From Pseudomonas mohnii (GTDB lineage: Bacteria; Pseudomonadota; Gammaproteobacteria; Pseudomonadales; Pseudomonadaceae): DNA of 64,000 nucleotides. This document shows positions 58,443-64,000 of the stretch, in pieces (position 1 is the stretch's first letter; the number at the start of each line of letters is the position of its first letter). The stretch lies in the NCBI RefSeq assembly GCF_900105115.1, contig NZ_FNRV01000001.1, positions 1,240,001 through 1,304,000 of the forward strand. The letters run 5' to 3'. Position numbers and translations under genes: made by a program. The notes below the pieces were generated by a model. It had not been told where the DNA came from. It made no database searches and was given only the letters and a program-made list of their open reading frames with translations.

Positions 58443-58970
58443 ATGAATCTCACCAGCATGCAAACCAAAGATTTGCTCAAGCTTCAGTCTGATGTGATAG
58501 GCGAGCTTAGAAATCGAGGAATCTTGAGAACCATGAATAACCCTACCGGCGACTATGCAGAGTGGCTGGTTGCATCGGCTCTAGGTTTGAAGCTCGCCAA
58601 TAACTCAGCAGCAGGTCACGACGCAGAATCTGAAACTGGCAAAAAGATCCAAATAAAAGCGCGCCGGGTAAACCCCACCAACAAATCAAGACAGCTAGGC
58701 GTTATACGGAATTTGGAAAAAAACGACTTCGACGAATTGGTAGCAGTGGTTTTCAATGAGTCATACGAAGTGGTTGAGGCCGTATCAATCCCCCACTCAG
58801 TCATAGCCGAGTACAGCACGTACAGACAGCACGTGAACGGCCACATATTGCACCTTCGCGGAGCATTGATTTCGGACAATCGCGTTCGTAGCATCCGCGC
58901 TGAGTTGAGCGCTTATAGCGATGCACTCACGTTGCTCACAGAGGCCGCCGAAGCAGACACTTTGGCTTGA
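58443..58970 (+). CDS. PD-(D/E)XK-like nuclease-fold protein, DUF6998-like (175 aa)
   Basis: The ATG is preceded by AAAGGACA. Helical N-terminus (MQTKDLLKLQSDVIGELRNR), then NNPTGDYAEWLVASALGLKL, AAGHDAESETGKKIQIKARR. The order E (AEW) - D (HDAES) - Q-x-K (QIKAR) fits the restriction-endonuclease-like core. The rest is beta/alpha (NDFDELVAVVFNESYEVVEA). It is plus-strand cargo beside HicAB in the minus-strand prophage region. A DNA-cleaving defence role is possible, not shown; no partner methylase lies beside it. Confidence 0.62.
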   Translation: MNLTSMQTKDLLKLQSDVIGELRNRGILRTMNNPTGDYAEWLVASALGLKLANNSAAGHDAESETGKKIQIKARRVNPTNKSRQLGVIRNLEKNDFDELVAVVFNESYEVVEAVSIPHSVIAEYSTYRQHVNGHILHLRGALISDNRVRSIRAELSAYSDALTLLTEAAEADTLA

Positions 58971-59060
58971 TCATCGACGTCCTCTAGGGCAAAGAGACGC
59001 CTATCAGCCTTTCACCTTCTGGAAGGCCCGCCGCAGGGAAATCCCAGAAATCAGAAAAAC

Positions 59061-59085
59061 AAAAACCCGGCGCGATGGCCGGGTT
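59061..59085 (-). terminator. Rho-independent terminator
   Basis: On the minus strand aacccggcc-atcgc-gccgggttttt. It follows the gene ending at 59162. Confidence 0.75.
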
Positions 59086-59161
59086 CAGGGTTTCGTGTGC
59101 GTTTCGCGTTACTTGTGCACTATGGGAAAAGTACGCGCAAAATCCCGTCATGTCAATATGA

Positions 59162-59839
59162 TTATGCCGCCTCTTGATCTTTTTCCGCGTGGATCACCTG
59201 CCACAACGGCTGCTGCGCCTGAATATCCACTTCCTTAACCGCTTCTTTCAGGGAGTCCCACAAGTCCAGCCAGTCGCGCGTCCAGTTTTTCGGGTCGATG
59301 GTCACCCCGAAGAAGGCGCTCATCTCCGCCGCTACCCGGGCTGGGCCCCATTCCGCCGCGCCATGAACCTCACCCTTGTAGGATTGCAACGCCATGGTGA
59401 CCAAATACTGGGCCTTCACTCGCTTGGCTGAGGTCAGGTCTGGCAGTTGTGCTTTGGCGGTGATCAGCAGCACGGCGTTCATCACGTGTTGCATGGTCAT
59501 CATCGGGTGATACAGGAAGTGTCCGAACTGCTGCACCTGGAATGGCAGCGTGTCGATGGCGCGCAATACCTTGCCGATTGTGGCCAGGTGCGCAGCGCGG
59601 GCGGTGGATCGACCTACCGGCGTGCGGCGCGTCTCGCTGATACTGATCCGCTGACGGACAACTTGAATGCGCTCCTCCTTGTCGTCCCCCAGCGCTGCAA
59701 ACACAGCCTCGTGACGCCGCATGCGATTGCCAGTCTTCACCGGTGCCGACTCGGCCTTTTCGATTGCCGCGGCGCTGATCGATGCATTCGATTCGTGCTG
59801 CGACTCTGTCCATACTTGCCTTGCGCTGATCAGTTTCAT
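59162..59839 (-). CDS. Putative late-gene antiterminator (Q-like position), 225 aa
   Basis: A 225-residue mostly helical protein (MKLISARQVWTESQHESNAS; TARAAHLATIGKVLRAIDTL; TMQHVMNAVLLITAKAQLPD; FFGVTIDPKNWTRDWLDLWD). No motif confirms its role. The position directly after NinG, before the late genes and followed by a terminator, is where lambdoid phages keep Q. Otherwise its function is unknown. Confidence 0.45.
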   Translation of the reverse strand: MKLISARQVWTESQHESNASISAAAIEKAESAPVKTGNRMRRHEAVFAALGDDKEERIQVVRQRISISETRRTPVGRSTARAAHLATIGKVLRAIDTLPFQVQQFGHFLYHPMMTMQHVMNAVLLITAKAQLPDLTSAKRVKAQYLVTMALQSYKGEVHGAAEWGPARVAAEMSAFFGVTIDPKNWTRDWLDLWDSLKEAVKEVDIQAQQPLWQVIHAEKDQEAA

Positions 59840-60420
59840 GCTGCTTCCTTTTTCAATTCTCTGGTCTTTGCCCGGTATTCGGCGGTCATCGCCTTCAATT
59901 CTTCGACGGTGTACTTCTTCGGTTCATGTGGACCTTCCAGCCACTCGACCGCCTCAGCCCCGATTCGCTTCACCAGCTCAATGCGGTAGTTCACGATGTT
60001 TCCGGATAGCTGGGTATTGCAGGGCGAGCATTGTCGGTGGCAGTTGAGTGGTTCGAAACGTAAGGCCGGGTTACTCCCAACCGTCCTGTAATGGCCGGCG
60101 TCGTACTTGCCCTGGTGATGCCGGCCGCAGCTGATACACGGTAACTCGGCATCCCGGGCGCGAACCCAGGCATTGAAGGCGGTCTGCGTGTCTTTGAGGT
60201 GATCCGCCCTACTCTTCAGCTTCTCCTTGCGGACCTTGATCTCACGGCGCTCGATCTGGGCCAGCGATTTGCGCGCCTTCTCCTGGTTCACGTCCTTGAT
60301 GGCCAGGCCGCATGCCCAGCTGCACACCTTTTGCGCGGTGGAGAATGACGGCTTGAAGCTCGCCCCGCAGGCCGGATTCCGGCACTTCTTCGCCTTGGCT
60401 TCCTTGAGGGCGACTCTCAT
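59836..60420 (-). CDS. ninG: NinG/Rap recombination protein
   Basis: 194 residues. An N-terminal zinc-binding part (KKCRNPACGASFKPSFSTAQ, then VCSWACG), a charged helix region, and a second CxxC/H cluster (LPCISCGRHHQGKYDAGHYR; HRQCSPCNTQLSGNIVNYRI), an HNH-like arrangement. This is the lambda NinG (Rap) family, which cuts recombination intermediates. It overlaps its neighbours by four bases. Confidence 0.88.
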   Translation of the reverse strand: MRVALKEAKAKKCRNPACGASFKPSFSTAQKVCSWACGLAIKDVNQEKARKSLAQIERREIKVRKEKLKSRADHLKDTQTAFNAWVRARDAELPCISCGRHHQGKYDAGHYRTVGSNPALRFEPLNCHRQCSPCNTQLSGNIVNYRIELVKRIGAEAVEWLEGPHEPKKYTVEELKAMTAEYRAKTRELKKEAA

Positions 60421-61004
60421 GCATAGCTCCCCAGCTGATCAGCAGCAGACAGCGCCTCAGCCTCACTCTCAAAGTGCGCGGACAGCACCAATCGCCAGCA
60501 GGCGTTAAACACGTCGCGGTAAAGTGGCTCAAAGGCCGTATCGTCCATATTTGCCCAACTGATCGACTTGGCCTCTTTGCGGATACCTTCCGGCGTGTGC
60601 ACCAGGTGGAAGTGGCCGGCCTCGATCGTCACCCATTCGCGGAATGCTTCACGGCTCTTGTCCACCGCCGGGAAGCGTTCAGCGCGTGCCGTCTCCAGGC
60701 CGGCGACGTAAGCCGCGACCGCGTGAGACAGCTGCCCCGGCTTGCCGCTTTGCGCCTCGAAGAACTTGGCCAGTCCCTGAATGCCACGCATCTCTTGGCG
60801 CGGGATGAGGCCGCCAACCGGCTCCCAGTAGTCCCATGCCAGATCAAGCATCGAGAAGAACTTGCCGTGAAACTTGCCGTTGCGCATGCGGGTGAACTTG
60901 CCGTGAATGACCTGGCCAGCCTTCCACTTTTGGACCAGTTCGCGGTCGGCCTCGGTGGCTGGCACCAAACCTTGGGCGGTGCGGATCAATGCGAGTTCAG
61001 CCAT
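60417..61004 (-). CDS. DUF1367 family phage protein
   Basis: 195 residues from MAELALIRTAQGLVPATEAD; GKFTRMRNGKFHGKFFSMLD and a C-terminal FEPLYRDVFNACWRLVLSAH match the DUF1367 pattern found in lambdoid early operons next to ninG. The role is unknown. Confidence 0.78.
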   Translation of the reverse strand: MAELALIRTAQGLVPATEADRELVQKWKAGQVIHGKFTRMRNGKFHGKFFSMLDLAWDYWEPVGGLIPRQEMRGIQGLAKFFEAQSGKPGQLSHAVAAYVAGLETARAERFPAVDKSREAFREWVTIEAGHFHLVHTPEGIRKEAKSISWANMDDTAFEPLYRDVFNACWRLVLSAHFESEAEALSAADQLGSYA

Positions 61005-61797
61005 GGGATACCCTCCCCGATGCCAACTCCTCAACCTGCCTCAATAGCAGGGCTCGACGATCTGCCAACTCATTGGCCGCTTCGATCCGCATCTCGTCCT
61101 TCCTTTCGGCGCTTGCCGCACGCATTTTCATCATGGAAGCTTTTACCCCCTGAAGCCTTTCGCGAACTGCCGGAGTCGGCCGGGTAACTTCACCGGTGAT
61201 CAGGCCCGCCAGAGCGCGACCGTCTTCGGTCACTGGCGCCACGCTCAGGTCCGCCAGATACAACTGTCCGCGCTCTTGTGGAATGCGCTGCATCTGCACG
61301 GCCTTGGTGATCGCCGCGGTGCGCCGGCTTGCGTCGAACCCTACAGACACATGCCAGTTCACCGGCTTAACGTCGCCTCGGGCCTGGGCGACAAATCGCT
61401 CGTAAGCACTAATGAACGCCATGCGAGCGCCTATCTTGTCGCCGGCATCGAGGACAGGTTTTGCCGCGGCCAAGGCGAGCTGGATCTCGTCGGTCAGCAC
61501 AACCGTCTCGAATTCGTCGTTCGTGGTCATGGCGATGGCCCATGCTTCGTCCTTGCCAGGCCGGCCATCAGCAGCCTGAACACGCTGCAGGATGTCGGCC
61601 ATAGCCAGCTTGCCCTTCACCTCAAAGCGGCAAGCCTTCAGCGCGGCTTTCACGGCAGACACCGAGTAAGCGCACAGATCCTCGGCCATCATTGCCGCAG
61701 TGCCTGGGTTCATCTCCTGGCCCATGGCCTCGGCCGTGGCACAGATCGCCGCAGCCAACCCAGCAACCTGCTGGTCGTTCATTTCAGAGGTATTCAT
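60997..61797 (-). CDS. Phage replication-region protein (266 aa)
   Basis: 266 residues (MNTSEMNDQQVAGLAAAICA; AAMMAEDLCAYSVSAVKAAL; LQRVQAADGRPGKDEAWAIA; long C-terminal helix). It overlaps the O-like gene by 14 bases and lies where lambda P or a helicase-loader would. No Walker motif is seen. Helicase loading is plausible by position only. Confidence 0.6.
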   Translation of the reverse strand: MNTSEMNDQQVAGLAAAICATAEAMGQEMNPGTAAMMAEDLCAYSVSAVKAALKACRFEVKGKLAMADILQRVQAADGRPGKDEAWAIAMTTNDEFETVVLTDEIQLALAAAKPVLDAGDKIGARMAFISAYERFVAQARGDVKPVNWHVSVGFDASRRTAAITKAVQMQRIPQERGQLYLADLSVAPVTEDGRALAGLITGEVTRPTPAVRERLQGVKASMMKMRAASAERKDEMRIEAANELADRRALLLRQVEELASGRVSHG

Positions 61798-62761
61798 TGC
61801 GCTCTCCTGCCTGGCGCTTGGCCAAGACCATTTGGGCGGCCTGCTCCGCTGCGGACAGATTCGCTTCGGTGCGCTCCATCTGGCGGGCGGTGGTTCCGTT
61901 GACGCGCTGACCGGTTACCCATTGGGTGTGGTAGCTCTCAGCGTTCGCCAACAGCTCGTTGAGGCTGTGACACTTGCGTATGACGGCGGCATCACTGGTT
62001 TTCAGGAAGTGGGCTGCAACGTGGTGGGCGACGTCAGCGCCGAGACGGTCGACCAACTGGCCGAGTTGGCCGCCGACCTTGGCATTCCACACCGGCCAGG
62101 TGCCGTAGCGCTTGCGGTAGGCCATGGCGTAGTTCGCCCAGACCTTGAAGGTTTTGCAGGTCTGGTCCTTGGGGCCCGGCATGTCTGCGGGGATCTCAAC
62201 CCGTGGAGCGTCAGAGCGATCAACCACCAGCACCAAGCCGCGGGACTGGGTCGGCTTGTCCGAGCCATCCTGCAAGCTGTGACTGGTCTCCTGATTGGTA
62301 ACCTGATTATTGGTATCCTGATTTGTCGGAGATTTTTCCGACCCTAGATCGGATTTTTTTCCGACCTTGCTCGGATATTTTTCCGAGGTAGATCGGATTT
62401 TTTTCCGACCCTTGGATTCTGGCGGGGTCGGATATTTTTCCGACCCATCCTGCTTCTTGTTCCACTCGGCGGCTTTCTGGGTCAGGCGAAAAAGCGTGAT
62501 GTTCGAAGTGCTGGAAAGCTCGATCAAACCAGCTTCTTCCAGGGCCTTCAGCATGCGATACGCCGTGTCCGGCTTGTCGGTCAGCAAAGGCAGCTCTTCC
62601 ACGATCTTGGCCTTGCTCAAAGCAAAGAAGATCCCGTCATCAGTCTTGAGCGCTTTGGCCCAGCTTGGGCAGCCGTAGACGAACGCGAACAGCAACGCTT
62701 GTTGGGAGTTGAGCCCCCACTCAAGCGCCTTCGCCTGGTTGATCGTCACGGTGAATTGCAT
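61784..62761 (-). CDS. Replication initiator (O-like/DnaT-like) protein
   Basis: 325 residues. The N-terminus is a winged-helix module (NQAKALEWGLNSQQALLFAF; LLTDKPDTAYRMLKALEEAG). The middle is a low-complexity stretch with GSEKYPTPPESKGRKKIRST and related repeats coded by the iterons. The C-terminus has FKVWANYAMAYRKRYGTWPV and an LGQLVDRLGADVAHHVAAHF helix. It is similar in layout to lambda O: bind origin iterons inside its own gene and recruit the loader. Confidence 0.78.
   Translation of the reverse strand: MQFTVTINQAKALEWGLNSQQALLFAFVYGCPSWAKALKTDDGIFFALSKAKIVEELPLLTDKPDTAYRMLKALEEAGLIELSSTSNITLFRLTQKAAEWNKKQDGSEKYPTPPESKGRKKIRSTSEKYPSKVGKKSDLGSEKSPTNQDTNNQVTNQETSHSLQDGSDKPTQSRGLVLVVDRSDAPRVEIPADMPGPKDQTCKTFKVWANYAMAYRKRYGTWPVWNAKVGGQLGQLVDRLGADVAHHVAAHFLKTSDAAVIRKCHSLNELLANAESYHTQWVTGQRVNGTTARQMERTEANLSAAEQAAQMVLAKRQAGERNEYL
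62326..62443. other. Phage replication origin with five iterons
   Basis: Five copies of tcgga-N6-tccga (16 bp) start at 62326, 62349, 62371, 62393 and 62428. Their spacing is 23, 22, 22 and 35 bp, so four lie on the same face two turns apart. AT-rich centres alternate gatttt/tttttt/tatttt. They lie inside the initiator gene, the lambda-like design. Confidence 0.85.
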
Positions 62762-62762
62762 G

Positions 62763-63569
62763 TCAGGCCTTCCCGACCAGTGCGGCCAGTTCGAGGAAGC
62801 GATCGACGTACCAGTGAGGCTGCGTCTCGCGAGGGGATTGAGGGTTGATGAGGTTCTTGCCGTAGGTCATGCCCTTGTCGGTCACGCACCAGAAGTTGAC
62901 CGTTTCCTGCTTGGAGTTCTTGCGCGGGAGCTGCCTGAGGAAGCCCTTGGCGGCCAGTGCGCGATTGAAGGCGGCCGCTGTGCTGGCGATGCCGTGATCT
63001 TTGATCAGGGCAGTAATGGCCTTAGTGGGCATGGAGCTGCCACCGGTGGCGTCTGGTGCGGCATCGACGGCGTAGCCAGGCAGGAACTTCGGATCAAGCC
63101 CGTTGTTCTGGGCGATCTTCGTGAGCATCAGCATTTGGCTGGATGGTGCAGGCTTTAGGAGGCGCGTGAAGCACTCCATGATTGCCAGTTCACCGACGAC
63201 CTTCGTGCCATTGAGCAAGACCTGCGCGCGCGCGCCCTGTTGCTGTTCCAGTTCGCGCCAGCGGCGAATCACCTTCATGCGCATCGGAGCGCTGTAGCCG
63301 GTGAGTAGGCAGTCGGTGTGCTCGCGGTCGAGCAAATACTGCACCTGCTCACGGTTGCGACCATCCAGATAGATGTCCTCAAAACTGAGTACATCTACTT
63401 TCAGGTCTTTCAGCATTGCCACGATGTCGCGCTTCACGTTGTCGTGACGCTTGCCGGTGACATTGGCGATCTCGAGTGAGGACATCGTGGTACGCGACAC
63501 GTTTTCAGAATTAACAAAACGTGTCGCGACATTGGCTGGAGTATTGACGTGGGAAATTTGGTTGTTCAT
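62763..63569 (-). CDS. Rha family phage regulatory protein
   Basis: 268 residues. The Rha domain is MSSLEIANVTGKRHDNVKRD to about residue 110 (YLLDREHTDCLLTGYSAPMR; VIRRWRELEQQQ). The C-terminal part (AITALIKDHGIASTAAAFNR; FWCVTDKGMTYGKNLINPQS) resembles KilA-C/antirepressor ends. ATG at 63569 has GAGG. These proteins affect lysogeny or block phage growth in some hosts. It lies directly before the replication genes. Confidence 0.85.
   Translation of the reverse strand: MNNQISHVNTPANVATRFVNSENVSRTTMSSLEIANVTGKRHDNVKRDIVAMLKDLKVDVLSFEDIYLDGRNREQVQYLLDREHTDCLLTGYSAPMRMKVIRRWRELEQQQGARAQVLLNGTKVVGELAIMECFTRLLKPAPSSQMLMLTKIAQNNGLDPKFLPGYAVDAAPDATGGSSMPTKAITALIKDHGIASTAAAFNRALAAKGFLRQLPRKNSKQETVNFWCVTDKGMTYGKNLINPQSPRETQPHWYVDRFLELAALVGKA
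63493..63528. promoter_or_regulatory. Bipartite inverted repeat, cgcgacac-N20-gtgtcgcg (copy 2)
   Basis: Same arms and same 20-base spacing as 56902-56937, inside the first codons of the Rha gene. The spacer ends aaaac next to the right arm, as in copy 1 (cgaaac). Confidence 0.5.
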
Positions 63570-63594
63570 GCTTACCTCATCACGTTGTGCGAAT

Positions 63595-63621
63595 AAGCCG
63601 GGTCACTACCCCGGCTTTTTC
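63595..63621. terminator. Rho-independent terminator hairpin
   Basis: gccggg-tcactac-cccggc then ttttt on the plus strand. On the minus strand the stem would follow the small frame at 63633, with a weaker T tract. Confidence 0.6.
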
Positions 63622-63632
63622 ATGTCTGAAAT

Positions 63633-63731
63633 TCAGTCGATTGCTTTTCCGCAGGCGCAACTAATCCCGTCGGCAGGGCTTCTGCCCTCAGCGTTCAATG
63701 TCCTCAAGCGTCCTGTTGTCTTGCTGTCCAT
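63633..63731 (-). CDS. Possible small protein (32 aa)
   Basis: The ATG with AAAGGAA upstream opens MDSKTTGRLRTLNAEGRSPA and ends ISCACGKAID. Two cysteines near the end suggest a small metal-binding tail. It would fill the gap between the Rha gene and the gene at 63825. Low certainty because of its length. Confidence 0.35.
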   Translation of the reverse strand: MDSKTTGRLRTLNAEGRSPADGISCACGKAID

Positions 63732-63824
63732 TTCCTTTCCCCTGATGGTCGTCCTGGTGCGAGCGGCTTAACTGCCGGCTACGCCCGTGTTGCTCTTCGG
63801 CCCCCGCCGATGTGTTGCGATTAC

Positions 63825-64000
63825 TTACCCGGCCTTGTGCAGCTCTATCACCGCAGCTACAGCCTCGAGGCTGGCCGACATGTACTTGGCATGCAGGGCG
63901 CGGATCTTCTTGGCTTCTGCGGCATCGATCTCGCCGTCTTCCAGTGCAGTCGCCACCATCTGATCCAGGGCGCCGCGCTGTGCCGAGGCATTCAGTGAGC
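63825..64000 (-). CDS. Phage early regulatory-type protein, C-terminus (partial)
   Basis: The frame enters from the right edge: SLNASAQRGALDQMVATALE, then DGEIDAAEAKKIRALHAKYM and a VAAVIELHKAG end. This helical tail is typical of phage early regulatory proteins in this position (CII-like). The start lies beyond the window. Confidence 0.55.
   Translation of the reverse strand, partial: SLNASAQRGALDQMVATALEDGEIDAAEAKKIRALHAKYMSASLEAVAAVIELHKAG

Noticed and set aside
62326..62443. CRISPR-like short repeats
   Set aside because: The repeats are 16 bp with 6-19 bp between them and are coding; they fit origin iterons. No CRISPR array or cas gene is present in the window.

Overview
The window looks like a chromosome segment of a Pseudomonas of the fluorescens/putida type. 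The supporting signs are moderately high GC, host genes of families typical of that genus (a xanthine-dehydrogenase-family molybdoenzyme, a periplasmic broad-specificity racemase, LysR and LysE proteins), and a lambda-like siphophage gene set. The species cannot be fixed from the sequence alone.

Layout. (1) 1-10.7 kb is ordinary host DNA: the 5' part of a CoxL-type molybdoenzyme fused to a CoxG-like domain, a GAF-PAS-GGDEF-EAL c-di-GMP protein, an FMN reductase, a LysR regulator divergent from an SDR/phosphatase operon with a decayed Dabb gene behind it, and a LysR/LysE divergent pair. (2) 10.7-17.4 kb is a mosaic of debris: an IS66 tail, small genes, an intact periplasmic racemase, then scraps of a prophage (holin remnant, truncated Dam methylase, several broken early genes) ending in a xis-int-orf69 fusion made by two deletions. 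(3) 17.7-22.6 kb is an AT-richer cargo block with a CgeB-like glycosyltransferase and an 891-aa DUF4214/RTX-like surface protein. (4) 22.7-32.3 kb is a second collapsed prophage. Its lysis end (an endolysin fused to a truncated spanin) is joined directly to its plus-strand early genes (recT tail, yqaJ, DNA methylase, xis, int), nearly all of them frameshifted. It ends at a 3' tRNA fragment (probably tRNA-Pro) that marks an attachment site. Small minus-strand genes of unknown function sit between the plus-strand phage genes. (5) 32.4-33.6 kb holds a 69-aa gene and a COG4705-type membrane protein. (6) 34-64 kb is a much better preserved prophage, still running at the right edge. On the minus strand it carries an LRAT-like gene, Rz/Rz1, endolysin, tail fibres, tape measure, tail chaperones with a -1 frameshift, tail tube, connectors, capsid, scaffold, Mu-F-like protein, portal, terminase, holin, a late-regulator candidate, NinG, replication genes with an internal iteron origin, and a Rha-type regulator. 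A HicAB module and two other cargo genes lie on the plus strand.

How it fits together. The repeated pieces (lysis cassette, DUF1353 gene, xis/int/orf69 block, holin, flank sequence at 19.6 and 33.8 kb) suggest that related phages integrated one after another at one locus. The two left units decayed while leaving cargo genes open. The best candidates for something undescribed are the minus-strand unknown genes exchanged between conserved anchors in the two relics, including two membrane proteins and one G16-associated gene, and the linkage of three DUF4214 proteins with a glycosyltransferase.
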